Positions 1 through 11,273 of a stretch of 64,000 bases of DNA are shown here, one piece after another (position 1 is the stretch's first letter; every line of letters starts with the position of its first letter). The translations under genes were made by a program, and so were the position numbers. The DNA lies in the NCBI RefSeq assembly GCF_050624435.1, contig NC_134541.1, positions 11,028,995 to 11,092,994 on the forward strand. The letters run 5' to 3'. The notes beneath the pieces were generated by a model. It was not told where the DNA came from, did not search any database, and worked only from the letters and a program-made list of their open reading frames with translations. The stretch is from Tenrec ecaudatus (lineage: Eukaryota > Chordata > Mammalia > Afrosoricida > Tenrecidae).

Positions 1-160
1 AAAGAAAAAAGATAAATGAGGAGCTGATTCCAAGAGGCCAAGGAGAAAGTAAATGTTTTGAGAATGATGAGGGCAACGAATGTATAGGTGTGCTTTACAC
101 AATTGACGGATTGTAATAAGAGTTATATGAGCCTCAAATCAAATGATTAAAGAAAAGAAT
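1..160 (+). mobile_element. L1 3'-end fragment
   Basis: The motifs gaggagctgattccaag, gaaaatg-type stretches, tgctttacacaattgac and an A-rich tail are shared with the 3' termini of the other L1 copies in this window. The left edge is cut by the window. Confidence 0.65.
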
Positions 161-1039
161 AAAAGGGGTATATAAAACTAGATTATATTTTAAAGACATT
201 TTAAAGTATGAATGAAAAAAATATTAAATAATATCAGACAAAAAAACACAAAATGTTATTTAAGATATTTCCGTTTTGCTTCTTGATTGGCATCCTCACT
301 TACAATATTCTTTGCTTTTATTCAAGCATCATCAGCTGTGTGATTTATGCTTAACCATCTTTTCACTACAGGAGCAGGGTCTTATTCCTTTAGAGGTAGG
401 TCAATAGAAAATAGTCACTGTGTTTCATATATTAGAAATAGGCGACTTCTCTAAGCATATTATGTTCATCTTTTAAAAGCTCCTTCCTATTTCTTTTGAG
501 CTTAAAACCATTGTCCTGACAATATTTTTAGCCTTTTGAGGACTTGGACGAATTGCATAATTCACTCCTAATATTTCGTGGGAACTTGGGGAGTAACGCA
601 AAGCTAAACAAATGACAGCATGTCGCCCTTTGGTTGTTTGAAAGCTTTCTTTTTACCCTCCATGTTTGTTTACTGGAGTAAAAAATGCAAAGGACCACAC
701 ATACAGTATTTCATCACAAGTGTAAAAGGTTTATGAAATGGATAAATAAATACTACACGCATAGTCCTGGGTAATCTTTTATAACTGTGGACATTACTAC
801 GGGCGTGGACAAGATGGTGCAGATGGACATTAAAGAAGAGTAAGGCATGTAAATTTGTGATTTCCCGTGCCCACCTTGGAAAGAACCCTGATTTCAAATG
901 CCATTTTAACAACTGATTCACTGAATTCAATTTAAAAATTGGGTATCAGGTCTGCAGAACTGGTGCGAGCCAGCTGAATCCCAGGAAACTGGTCCCAGTG
1001 GTCACTTCCCTGGAAAGGAAATTGGGGAACTGTGGGAGA
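161..1039. other. Upstream intergenic sequence, nothing identified
   Basis: AT-rich sequence with short chance frames only; no repeat or gene recognised. Confidence 0.4.
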
Positions 1040-1205
1040 GTGATGAGCCCTGATGGAATTGTGGGATACTAATGGGACTGCTAACAGCAAGGTCAGAAGT
1101 TCAAAACCACTAACCACTCAAAGCGAGAAAGATGAGGCAGGCTCCTAAACTGCCCTCCAGGGTCTCAATGAGTTGAAATCCACTCAATGGCCATGTGGTT
1201 TCTTT
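1040..1205 (+). repeat. AfroSINE-like SINE, diverged
   Basis: The hallmark order of the family is visible: a gagccctgatgg start, ctgctaac.gcaaggtcag, a B-box-like ttcaaaacca, gagaaagatgaggc, then a 3' part with gggtct.aatgagttgaaatccactcaatggc. Old and mutated. Confidence 0.65.
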
Positions 1206-1289
1206 TAGTAGGGAGTTGAAGGGCCACCACTTTTCTTTTCTTTTGGGTGGGGGGACAGTTTTCTTTTATAATAATAGTCTCATACAGTA

Positions 1290-3404
1290 TTTGTCTTTTT
1301 TTAGTTATTAAATACCTTTATTGGGGGCTGTTACATCTCTTATCACAATCCACACACTCATCCAGTGTGTCAAGCACCTTTGCACATATGCTACTTCACC
1401 ATTTTCAAAGTGTTCTCTTCCTTCACGAACCCCTGATAAGTGATAGATTATTATTTTCATATCTTACATCGTCCTCTATCACCCCTCACCCACTTTTCCA
1501 TTGTTCATCCCCCCTGGGAAGGGGTTATAGATTGATCCTAGTGATCGAGTCCCTTTTTCTCCCCCCATCTTCCCCTGATCCTCCTGGTATCTCTACTCTC
1601 ATTGTTGGCTCTGAGGAGTTTATCTATCCTGGATTCCCTGTATTGCAAGCTCCTGTCTGTAGCAATGTGCATGTTCTCGTCTAATCTGATTTGTAAGGTA
1701 AAATTGAGGTCAGGATAGTTGATGGAAGGAAGATCAAAGAACTAGAGGAAAGTGTGTGTTTCATCAGTGCTGTACTACACCCTGACTGACCATTTCTTTC
1801 CTGTGACCCCTCTGTAGGGAGATGTCCAATTGTCTACAGATAGGCATTGGGTCTCTACTCCATGCCCCTCCCTCATTCACCTTGGTTATGATTTTGTTCT
1901 GGGTGTTAGATGCCTGGTACCTGATTCTATTGACACCTCATGATCACACAGGCTGGTGTGCTTCTTCCATGAGGGTTTTGTTGTTTCTCAGCTAGATGGC
2001 CACTTGTTTATCTTCAAGTCTTTAAGACCCCAGACACTATAACTTTCAATAGCTGGTCACCATCAGCTTTCTTCACCACATTTACTTATGTACCCATTTT
2101 GTCTTCAGCAATTGTGTCAGGTAGGTGAGCATCACTGAATGTCGGATTGTTACAACAAAGTGTTCTTGTGTTAAGGGAGTACTTGAGTTGAGGCCCAATG
2201 TCTACCTGCACCCTTAATTCTTAACATATAGACATGTGTACATAGATCTATTCCCCTCTCGTTATATAGAAATATATTTACATATGTACAAGCCTATATT
2301 TAGACCTCTATAACCCTTTGCCTCCTGATTCTTTCCTCTATTTCCTTTTACTCTCCTTTTGTCCCACCATCATGCTCAGCACTTCATTCAGGTTTAGTAA
2401 TTCCTTGCTGCTACATTGCCCTTGATTGAGCCCCACTAGGCATCCTACGACCTTCCTTCCATTGATTTTAGTTCACTTGTTCCCTTGTCCCTGAGTTGGT
2501 CCACCACCAGCCCCCTTCCTTTCTCCCACCTCCCCTTCTCCTGTTTCCCCCTGGAACCACTGGTCCCGTTCTTTTAATTTCAGAACTATTTATCCCACCT
2601 AGATAATATCTTATCTAGATAGACATTCAGATACATTAATATGCACAAACAATCAGCAAAGCCAAATAAAACAACAAAGGAAGTCAAGACCAACAACAAC
2701 AATGACAACAAAAAGAAAGCCACTGACAAAAATGGAAAGGCTCATAAATAGTTCAAGGTCAGTTTGTTGGCCTTTATGAGTGTTTTCCAGTCTGATGGAG
2801 TGCCACGCTCTGTCTCCAAAGACTATTTTTGGTATTCCCAGGGGATTTCATCACTTTGCTCCCCTTGCTGCTCTGTTGCACGCCCTGAGTATTTCGCCCC
2901 AGAGTGATGGAGTCAGATTGTGCACAATTCCCACACTGTGTCCCCAGTTGTTGTCCCCAGAAGCACTATGGTTTAGTGAGGGACATTGTGTCACATGGTG
3001 GGGTCGGCCCTATGGTCCTCTCTGTGCGTTGTCTGCTCCAAACAGGAATATCATCCTCAGGGCTTGATGGGCAAGATGTCCTCCCCACCCTCTCCATCCC
3101 TTTTCGTTTCTCCCATGTGTTCTAGTCAGATGTGCCCCTCTCCCAAAGCTCTATCCCCAGTGCTGTCCTCTGAAATACATTCTTCTGAGCGGGGGTTCAC
3201 ATAGTTGGGATTGGGGCCGACCCTGCAGACCTCTCTATTGGTTCCCTGGTACATACCGGTACATTGTATTCACGTCTTGGCACATCGAGATGAAGGCTGG
3301 TCTCTCTCTCTCCCTCTCCTGCCATCCACTTTTCACCGGATTTCTTTTGCTCTGTTCATAAATTTACGGGATATTGTTGTCGATTTCATTTCTTGAGATG
3401 GGCT
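1290..3404 (-). mobile_element. L1 3' UTR / 3' end, antisense, 5'-truncated
   Basis: Read on the minus strand, this about 2.1-kb block ends near 1290 with the same 3' terminus (...gagccccaataaa plus A-rich tail) shared by the shorter copies at 1-160, 9970, 14290, 49440 and 55050. Its internal part matches the copies at 28790-29190 and 54250-54750. I see no ORF2-like coding, so it appears to be a long, non-coding L1 3' UTR. The 5' truncation point abuts the U6 copy exactly. Confidence 0.7.
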
Positions 3405-3511
3405 GTGCTCGCTCCAGCAGCACATGTACTAAAATTGGAACCATACAGAGAAGATTAGTATGGCCCCTGCACAGGGATGACACGCAAATTCATGAAGTGT
3501 TCCATATTTTT
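3405..3511 (+). ncRNA. U6 snRNA copy, full length, probably a retropseudogene
   Basis: The 107 bases align over their whole length to U6 spliceosomal RNA: start GTGCTCGCT, the ACAGAGAAGATTAG core near 3445, and the end TTCCATATTTTT. There are several substitutions (for example ccagcag for the expected ttcggcag near 3413, and tgtact for tatact near 3425). The usual U6 promoter is not evident: upstream is L1-derived sequence, with no clear TATA at -25 or PSE at -55. The terminal T run is followed by AAAAAGGAGAGAGA. It most likely arose by L1-driven copying and is not expressed. Confidence 0.85.
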
Positions 3512-4049
3512 AAAAAGGAGAGAGATAGAAAGATGGGCTATGTAATTATATTTCTTTTTTTTAATCCCTCCAGATTCCTAATCCCTCAAACCTAACGAGT
3601 AGTCAGAGTGGCTTAAGGAAGAAGGAGAAGGAAAACGAACATTGGAATGAGCTGGAAGTCAGGAAAATGAATGATGGTAATGCCGGGGGTGCTGACATGG
3701 CACCGCTGCCCCCACGGCGTTCCCCGGGTGGCAGTCTCTATGGGACAGGTTGCCAGCCCGTTTCCCGAGGGACTTCAGACTGCTGAGTGCTTGACTGTTG
3801 GGTCGCATGAATTCCATGAGATAGACACTGGTGGACTCCCAAAGACTGCGGAGACAGACTTGTTCGTACTTCTGAAGCCGCCTATCCAAAAATGAAGTTG
3901 GGGAATCTGTACACCTAACAATTTCTCAAGTAAATCTAATGCACCTACCAAATTGTGAAGGATCTGCAAAGTAAAATAAAAATGATTATGAAGCCACGCA
4001 TAGTGGTACATTAGTTAGGCACACTCTCTGGGATTGACTTGTAAAGATT
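3512..4049. other. Unassigned sequence
   Basis: No gene found. Reading frames at 3659-4011 on both strands are short and lack codon bias or motifs; 3690-3900 is GC-richer but not recognised. Confidence 0.35.
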
Positions 4050-4222
4050 CTGACGCCCATCAACTCTCCAGAGCAGCGTAGAACTGCTCTGCACGGTTCC
4101 CTGGACCGGCATCTTTATAAAGCAGACTGCTGCATCTTTCTCCCTTGGACTAGTTAGTGAACTCGAACTTATAGGGCCTCCAACTGTTTGAGTGCTTTGA
4201 ACACTGCGACACCAGGCCTCTT
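4050..4222 (-). repeat. AfroSINE-like SINE (antisense)
   Basis: Antisense hallmarks in order: gcccatcaactc, gcagcgtagaactgctctg, gcatctttctcccttgg, ctcgaact, and gcgacaccagg at the end. Confidence 0.6.
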
Positions 4223-4234
4223 TCCTTAAGTATG

Positions 4235-4335
4235 ACAGCTTAGGAAACCATAAGGGCTCATTCTTCTCTGTCTTATAGGGTTGCTATGAGTCAGATTCCA
4301 GAATCGACTGGACAGCAATGGGTTTGGGAAGCACG
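4235..4335 (+). repeat. AfroSINE-like SINE, 3' part
   Basis: Matches only the 3' half of the family: ttatagggttgctatgagtc, then agaatcgactggacagcaatggg. Confidence 0.6.
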
Positions 4336-4625
4336 TTATCCGGTTAGATTGGGATTTGATTCACATGCCTATGAAAGTCTAAATCACTGTAGTCTAAATC
4401 ACCCTTTTGAGGCCCAATTAATTCTGCTTTGAATATTTTGTCAATAGCATGAGTTTTCATCAGTGGAAGGCATACTGAATTAAGAAACATTTCTGAAATT
4501 TTGTTATGAAATATAGATGTTAACCAATATTATTTGTGACACATGGCCATATATCCCTCTGAACTCTGGGGGCAGGGGGTGGGTAGAATTATATGGGATA
4601 TATGTCTCTCTGGATGCTGCATTAC

Positions 4626-5126
4626 TGTGGTAGTTATATCATCTGGTGTCAATTTGAGACTTAAGAGTGAAGGGGTAAAGTTTAGCTTGTCGATCGGGGT
4701 ACAGCTTGATGACATTTAGAGGCGCACCATGGAGATAAATTACATGATGGAGGCAGGACACACTCAGTCCCTGAGAGGCATTACTGACAAAAAGCCTGAT
4801 GGAGCTATGCTGATGCAGCCAGAGCCAGGAGCTGGAAGAGCCACATGGAGACCCACACCAGCTTCAACCACCACTGGATCCACAAGACTTCCCACCCACT
4901 AGCCTGTGCTCTTCCTATATTTGGTGTCATTGCATGTGTTTCACGAGTCTGAAGAGGAATTTATAGATTGGTATCAGACATAGAGGTTAATATAGGACTT
5001 ACGGACTTGATCTGGACTGGGCTGGGATGTTTTCTCAGTATTCAATTGGTCTTTTATATAAAACTCTTTCTTTTACGCGTATGAATGTCTCTGGATTTGT
5101 TTCTCTAGTCAACCTAGACTAGCACA
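4626..5126 (+). mobile_element. Solo LTR, ERVL type (MLT2-like)
   Basis: A 501-bp block starts TGTGGTAGTTATATCATC and ends ...CCTAGACTAGCACA, so it has TG...CA termini. Near the end it carries tatataaaactctttctttt and the tctggatttgtttctctag.caac tail shared with the LTRs at 7212 and 63500. The flanks ATTAC (4621-4625) and ATTGC (5127-5131) look like a 5-bp target duplication with one change, typical of ERVL. No coding sequence lies inside. Assignment to ERVL/MLT2 is from remembered terminal motifs. Confidence 0.65.
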
Positions 5127-7211
5127 ATTGCTTTCAAGATGCTGTGACAGCTGCATACAATTTAGGACTCCTGAAAACCCCACATTTGTCTGAGCATGGA
5201 ATCCGCATGAGAAAGATAACTTCCAAAGAATGCACCAGAACTTGGAAAGATCCCCCAGTAAAAAAGTGAAAGGAGATAAAAGTTTTATAAAACTGCCCAA
5301 CCCCTCAGACAATATCACCAAAGCAGTACTCCGTGGCGCATGCGCATGTCTTCCCTTTCAAATGGTTAGACAGCCCTCTCCTGATGGCTGCTTGCACTGT
5401 CACAGGGGAAGGAGCTACCCCAGAAGCCCCAGAGGAAACTACAGGTGGGTCACAAAAGGGTAAAATAAGGTAAATGTCCATTGCTTGCATCCATGAAGTC
5501 CAGAAGTAGGCAGTCCAAATTGGCAGCTCACAAAGAAATTAGAAACTTGGACTACTTCCAGTTCATCCCTCCGCCACACCTTAAGCATAATTTCATCCTC
5601 ACCGTCCAAACTAGTAGCTAGAACTCCAGGCATCATATCTGCGCCCCTGGTCAAGAGGAAGGGGGAGGAACGGGGGCTGAAGCAGCAGCAAAGGACATGT
5701 GCCAACCGTTCTTTTCAGGAGATGCCCCAGAAGTGATGTCTTAACATTCTATCTCCACTGCCCAAACACAGGTCATCACAGAGCCAAGCCACGTTGCAAA
5801 GAAGGATGAGAAAGATCTTTCTCCAGGAGGACGCATGCCTCGCTGACCATCGGGAATGTTATCACAAAGAATTCAGAGGGCACAGGTACTGGGCACCCAA
5901 ACAGCAATCCCTACTTGAGATATAAAACTATTGTAGGGGTTACAGATGAAGTTGAACTACATAAAACAAATTTTTTAAAAGAGACAGAAACCTACAGCTA
6001 TATTTCCTAGCAATTGAATAGTTTAGATAAGGTTGAACTTGACTTTTAAGAATTGAGTCTAGGATCTGGCTCTACTAGGTTTATACTGTTTTCTTCTGCT
6101 TATTGTTATTGATATAATGATGGATAAAATGGTGATTGGGAAGTAAAAATAGAGAGTTTGTAAGTCTACTTGCTTTCAGCTATCAATTTGAATCTTTAAA
6201 TGAATTAGGACAAGTCTGCAAATAAGGCTCTGAAAAGATAAGGCCCACCAGTGCTTTGGAATACTCAGGATGTTTGCATTGGAAGAGGCTTTCCCAGGGG
6301 GGTGTTGACAGACTGAAGAAGAAAATGGAACCTTTGGGCTTTCTGAATTTTGAACTAGTGGTTTGCGACTAAGGCTGGAAAAATTTGGAGCCATGAAGGA
6401 ACTCTCCTCTCTAGGACTGAACGTTAAAGGGAGCCTGTGGGCAGGCTGTAATGCTTGCTAGGTGACCACCTGGATCCACTTGTTGAATGGAAGTGGGAGA
6501 AACGGAACAATAGAGAAACAGATTGTGTCTGGCCACTGACCCATGGACCTGGCTCACCGAGACTAGAGAAGAGGAGAGTGGGTTCCCTGGTCTGAAGTTC
6601 ATGACTTATCACAGGGGTAATGAGAATTTGTGATGGGGTCCATAGTCTAAAGAGGAGGCAACCAACGGGCACCCTGGTGAGGCTAAGTGAAGCAGCCCAC
6701 AGTGAGTTGAGCAGAACCTGACCAGATGAAGAGAAGATTTCTGGAGCCTGTGAATTGGTGCATGTTGCTGCTGACTTTACAGATGGCCTGTCCTGATTTG
6801 ACTTTGCTTATGGATACCAATTCACAAGGCTCCAACTTCACATCAATGATCATGCTTGTCTCCTCAGAACACTGGGTTGGTATAAGTGGGCAGTATAGAA
6901 ATTGGATACTCAAAATGGGGAGGATAAAGGCAGGAAGTGGCTGGCTTCCAAGCTTTCATAGATGGGGGAATATATTCATACGATTATAGGATTGAGGTAC
7001 AGGCGTTCACATAATGGCAATTGTTAGGCATTAAATATTGCTGTTTTGTTCACTTATAAAATATTATGTCTAAATGGGACTGGCACATTGTGAATTGTAT
7101 GCATTTTAGTTTTATCCTGTTAGGTACAAATATGACTTTATTATTGTTTTGTTTAAAAATTATCTTTGGCTAAAGAGTTATGTAAACATGTCAAGTTGAC
7201 AAGGGGTGGTC
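5127..7211. other. Non-coding stretch between two same-orientation LTRs
   Basis: About 2.1 kb with no frame over 90 residues that looks coding. The last bases before the second LTR (gttgacaaggggtggtc) resemble an ERVL polypurine tract, so at least its 3' part may be retroviral internal sequence. I see no primer-binding site right after the first LTR and no gag or pol motif. Confidence 0.4.
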
Positions 7212-7670
7212 TGTGGTACTTACATAATTGCATGTCAACTTGCTTAATAAAATAAAGGCGTGTAGTCTATCTAGCCTATCAGATCAGATCACAGCCTCTC
7301 TTCCTCCCTGGAGGTGGGACACACACACTCTCTCTCTCTCTGTTTGACCTTCCTGTTGACAAGCCACATGGAGCCATACTGATGGCAGCCAAGGCCCTGG
7401 AGATGACTCCACCACCACTGGATCCACAGGACTTTCCACCCACTGGCCTGTGACCTTCCCGCATTTGGCATCATTGCATGTGCTGTGTAAGTCTGAAGAG
7501 GAATTAATGGACTCGCATCATACATACGGGCTAATGTCAGATTTATGGACTTAATCTGAACTGGACTGGGATGTTCTCTCAATAAACAATTGCTCTGTGA
7601 TATAGAGCGCTCTCTTACACACATACAAGTATCTCTGGATTTGTTTCTGTAGTCAACCCAGACTAACACA
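7212..7670 (+). mobile_element. ERVL-type LTR, second copy
   Basis: Starts TGTGGTACTTACATAATTGC and ends ...AACCCAGACTAACACA (459 bp). It shares with the 4626 LTR the runs gatccacaggactttccacccactgg, gtctgaagaggaatt.atgga and the 3' tail. The flanking 5-mers (TGGTC / GTCTC) do not match, so this is not a clean solo insertion. Confidence 0.65.
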
Positions 7671-7830
7671 GTCTCAGAACCCCTTAAGGGGTCGCTATGA
7701 GTCAGCACTGACTTGATGGTAGCAATGATCCTAGGATGAGGCTTTCTGTTCCCGGGAAGAGTTAGTCTTGGAAACCCACGGGGACATTTCTGCTCTGTAC
7801 TATGGTCAGAATGGGAGTCGGAAGGGACCC
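7671..7830 (+). repeat. AfroSINE-like SINE fragments
   Basis: Two partial 3' sections in a row: ggggtcgctatgagtcagcactgacttgatggtagc, then gatgaggctttctgttcccg with the downstream gaaacccac.gggg region. Confidence 0.6.
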
Positions 7831-8033
7831 AATGACCTCCCAGCAGCTAGCGACAAATAACCCACTGTGAGAGGAATGACAAGTCTCTAAAGGAGACAGA
7901 ATGGTGGGTCCTGTTCAGGGTCCAAGAGTAACCTTGACTGGGAAGGGGATGAGAGAACCAGTCTGCCCAGTTACCGACCCAGTAGGACAGGGTAGAACCC
8001 ACTACACCGCCAGGGCTGTATCTTGACCTGCTT
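7831..8033. other. Mixed or unassigned sequence
   Basis: A short antisense SINE-like piece near 7965-8015 (cagtaggacagggtagaaccc, ccgccagggc); the rest is unassigned. Confidence 0.35.
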
Positions 8034-8830
8034 TTGCTATGTGCCTTCAAGTCAGTTCTGACTCATAGACCCCCACCCCCGGCCGTGCAAAACAGAGCCA
8101 ACACCATCCAGTCCTGCGCCATCCTCCCACGTTTTCCTATGTTTGAGCTCATGGTGGCAGCCACGGTGTCCATCCATCTCACGGAGGGCCTTCCTCGTTT
8201 TCGCTGGCCCTCCGCTTTACCAAGCATGATGTCCTTCTCCAGCGACTGGTCTCTCCTGACAACATGGCCCACGTTCCTGAGGAAGTCTCGCAACCCTCCC
8301 CTCTCCGGAGCATCCTGGCTGTACTTCCTCCACCTGTTTGTTCTTCGGGCAGTCCATGGTAGTTTCATTATTCTTTGCCAACACCACATCGAATACTTTA
8401 AACAGGTCTGTGCAGCCGATTCACCTACTGCAAGGTGTCGTTTCATCTCCTGACGGCTACTCCCATGGATCCAAGCAAAATTAAATTCTTGACAACATCC
8501 ATCTTTTCTCTGTTTATTGTGATGTTAACTATTGGTCTGGAAGGATTTTGGTCTCCTTTACATGGTAATCTCTCCTGAAGGCTACAGTCCTTGATCTTCA
8601 GCAGCAAGTGCTTGAAGTCTTCCTCACTTTCAGCAAGCCAAGTTGTGTCATCTGCGTATCTCAGGTTAATAAACATTCCTCCGATCCTGATGCCACATTC
8701 TTCTTCATATATATCCAGCTTCTGATGATTTGCTCAGCACACAGACTGAGTATGGTGAGAGGATAAATACAGGCCTATCACTACAGCTTTCCTGTTTTTA
8801 AACCATGCAGCGTGACCTTGTTCTAGTCAC
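8034..8830 (-). mobile_element. RTE-clade LINE fragment, reverse transcriptase to 3' end
   Basis: The minus strand encodes, in broken frames, the reverse transcriptase catalytic motif in NLRYADDTTWLAESEEDFKHL (8443-8676) and then the C-terminal RTE signature GHVVRRDQSLEKDIMLGKAEG...RGRPSVRWMD (8063-8446). Both are well known from BovB/RTE elements. The 3' end lies near 8034 (...gaactgacttgaagg), resembling the 3' tails of the local SINEs, consistent with RTE having mobilised them. A frame break between the two parts and a 5' truncation make it a dead copy. Confidence 0.85.
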
Positions 8831-9607
8831 CCAGATGCCGATGGCCCTGAGCCTCAATGCCTTTCTAGCCAGTCATCCAGGGACAGGTATGTGAAGGTGA
8901 CATAGCTGAGCCCCAGGAAAGAGGAGCTTTCAGTAGAGAGGGGACAGCGTCTCTGGGAAGATGACAGGAACAGAAGCAGCACCTCCAGCACGGGAAGACT
9001 TCGGAATTTGTGAGCTGGTGTTCCTTAGGCAAGTGGTTACCACTCGAAGCGGCACTGGTGGGTGACAGTCAGCTCACAGCTAGCTTGGCGCTGCCTTAGG
9101 GCTCTTGCTCCTGGCAATTCCTCAGCCTGAAAGCACCCCCAACACCCTCACCCACCCCCTGGCTTCTTGCCTCATCTCCATGCGGTTGCCTCCTCCCAGC
9201 TCCCTAGTCTCATAGAAGCATCCTTGGTCTTCCCTGCGGTTCCGGCTTCAGAGAACTCAACAGTATCTGAAATTACCCAGTGGATTTGACTGTGTAGGAC
9301 TGCCTGCCTGCCACAAGCTAAGTTCTATCACAACAGGAACCACGTCCGTGGCATCTGTTTGGCTCACCCTTCTATTTCTGGGATGAGTGCGGTGCATTTA
9401 TGAGTTGCTGAAAGAAGGGACAGATCCTGACTGAAGCCACAGGGGAAGCCCCACACTGTAAATTTCCTGAGTGCTTTTTGCAGGTTACTGGGAGTCTGTC
9501 AGTGAGCAGAGGGACCCTATATCCATGGGCTGTAAAGAGATGGGATTAGCACGGAGGTAAACAGATAACACAGAGAGTAAGTAAATGATATCTATCTATA
9601 ATGTAAT
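8831..9607. other. Upstream intergenic; possible L2 3' end near 9320-9415
   Basis: No gene seen. The stretch aggaaccacgtccgtggc...ggtgcatttatgagttgctgaaagaa resembles the common L2 3' end, weakly. Confidence 0.3.
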
Positions 9608-9745
9608 GGAGGGAGCCCTAGTAATGCAAGGTCAGCAGTTCAAACCCCCTACCTGCTCCCATAAAAGTGAACAGCCTCGGAAACCCTATATTGGGTCGCA
9701 TGAGTCCGAACCCCTGATGGCAGTGAGTGGTCTTTCTGGATGAGT
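9608..9745 (+). repeat. AfroSINE-like SINE
   Basis: Hallmarks: gagccctagtaatgcaagg, gtcagcagttcaaacc, then gtcgcatgagtccgaacccc and tggcagtgagtgg. Confidence 0.7.
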
Positions 9746-9749
9746 AATG

Positions 9750-9965
9750 GGGCCCTGGTGGCAGTGTATTTATTACAAGGAGGACTGCTAACCACAAGAT
9801 CCACTGTTCAAGGCCACCGGCTGCTCTAGAAGTAAATGACTCCCCTTGGATGACGTAAACTGTCTGTACCAGACTACTAACCTAAAGGTTGCCACTTTGA
9901 ACCCACCTGGCAGGTCCTTTGAAAATTGTTTCCATAAATATTACAGGCAAGAAAATCCTATGGAG
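9750..9965 (+). repeat. AfroSINE-like SINE pieces
   Basis: ggggccctggtggcagtg with gactgctaaccacaag starts one copy. A second partial copy begins near 9865 (actactaacctaaaggttgcc, tttgaaccc). Both are incomplete. Confidence 0.6.
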
Positions 9966-10130
9966 GGAGGGGAAAAATGAGGAGCTGATACTAAGGACTC
10001 AAGTAGAAAGAAAATGTTTTGAAAATGATGATGGCAACCTATGTACAAATGTGCTTAGCACAGTGGATGGATAGATTGTGATAAGAGCTGTACAAGTCCC
10101 CAATAAAATGATTTTTTTTAAGAAAGAAAC
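9966..10130 (+). mobile_element. L1 3'-end fragment with A-rich tail
   Basis: gaaaaatgaggagctgatac, gaaaatgttttgaaaatgatg and gtccccaataaaatgattt reproduce the L1 3' terminus seen in the other copies. AATAAA is at 10103. Confidence 0.75.
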
Positions 10131-10689
10131 CCTATTTTTTTAAAAATTGAAAGAACATCCTATGGCCCACTCCTACCCTGTAACCCATTTGGTGCCCGGG
10201 AGGCTGAAAGATTCTAATTCAGGTCACAGGATTATTATTATTTTGGTGGGGGGGGGGGATGGATAGATATAACTAGAGATACCGGAATGTCAGATACGAT
10301 GCATAAGAAGAAAGATATGGCAGCCAAGACAGAGGGAGAAGCAGAGTCGATAGCTTGGGGGGATGGGGGCCAGGGAGTTACAGAAAGTGGCCAAGGACAC
10401 TGCCCCAGGTGGATGTAAATACACTCATGAGTTAGGGAGAGTGGCAGGTGGGTTTCTGGGCAGAGGCAGGTTCCTGGGTTTGCAGTAGGGGAGCGGGGAG
10501 AGGAGTTGGGAGGGGGGGGGTAGCAGTGTGTTCTCAGAGTGTGGGTCCACGGAGCAGCTTCCAAAGCTCGGAGGTGACCCAGAAGGGCCTGCGCGCTCCC
10601 TAGTAGGCATCGGAGTCGGGGTGGGGGGTGGAGTCTGTGTTCGAGTCCGAGACACAGCAAAGTTGGAGAGCCGCTGGCACTTTCACCCT
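10131..10689. other. Sequence upstream of the CpG island
   Basis: Contains G-runs (10245-10258, 10510-10519) and a rising G+C content. The long minus-strand frame 10238-10822 is compositional and resembles nothing known to me. May hold distal promoter elements. Confidence 0.35.
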
Positions 10690-11170
10690 GCACGCTAGCA
10701 CGGACCTTTATTTCCCTGCTGGCCCGGGGAGCTGCCCTGGGTGCTCCTGATTTGCCCGTGCCCACGCCCAGCGGGGGGTTCTCTGCCCCCCGCCCTCCGC
10801 TCCCGCCCCCCCCCCACCGCAAGGACCCGGTCCCTGCAAACCAGCCAGGCGGGCCCGGGCGGCAGGTGCAGCGGGGACAGGCGACTCCGGAGGCCCCGCG
10901 GGGCTGCAGGCGGTGCGCCCCCCGGTCTCCCGGGGTCCCCCGAGGCGCCGGGCGCGGGCTCGGCGCCAGGCCCCGGAGGCGCGCGCCCAGGCCCGGGGTC
11001 TCCGCGCGGTCCCCGGGGCGCGGCGGCGGCGGCGAGCAGGGCGGCGGGGCCAGCGCCCTCTAGGCAGCGGAAGTGGCGCCGGCTTTACATCCGTCCTCCC
11101 GCCTCGCCGAGTTGGGAGAAGGCCGGCTGGGAGGGGGGGCTGGAAAAATAAAAGGAAAAGTGCCCGCACC

Positions 11171-11176
11171 ATGTAA
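11171..11176 (+). promoter_or_regulatory. ATGTAA start-stop upstream element in the possible ZFP64 leader
   Basis: An ATG with a favourable -3 A (gcaccATG) is followed directly by TAA, 57 nt upstream of the main ATG. If transcribed, this is a minimal upstream ORF that could stall or unload scanning ribosomes. It matters only if transcription starts upstream of 11171, which cannot be decided here. Confidence 0.35.
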
Positions 11177-11227
11177 TCCCGCGCCCTGCTCGGCTCCCAG
11201 GCCGCCCGGGGCTCCCCATCCGCGGCC

Positions 11228-11273
11228 ATGAACGCGAGCGGCGAGGCCGAGGGCTTCCCGGGCTCCGTGCAAA
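11228..11273 (+). CDS. ZFP64: ZFP64 coding exon 1 (residues 1-15)
   Basis: The ATG at 11228 lies in a fair initiation context (gcggccATGa, G at -3). It starts a frame reading MNASGEAEGFPGSVQ, which resembles the known N-terminus of ZFP64. The exon ends with one base of the next codon before a strong donor, gtaagt, at 11274. The A left here joins TC of exon 2 to make Ile16. The surrounding sequence is very GC- and CpG-rich, as expected for a promoter-proximal first exon. This frame is open upstream to about 11180 but has no earlier ATG in frame nearby, so 11228 is the natural start. It encodes no domain of its own. Confidence 0.93.

Noticed and set aside
1247-1684. 145-residue plus-strand frame
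   Set aside because: Lies in the antisense of an L1 3' UTR.
3405-3511. Functional U6 gene
   Set aside because: Several substitutions in conserved positions and no PSE/TATA arrangement upstream; upstream is L1 sequence.
8034-8453. 139-residue plus-strand frame
   Set aside because: It is the antisense of an RTE coding region, whose own strand carries the recognisable motifs.
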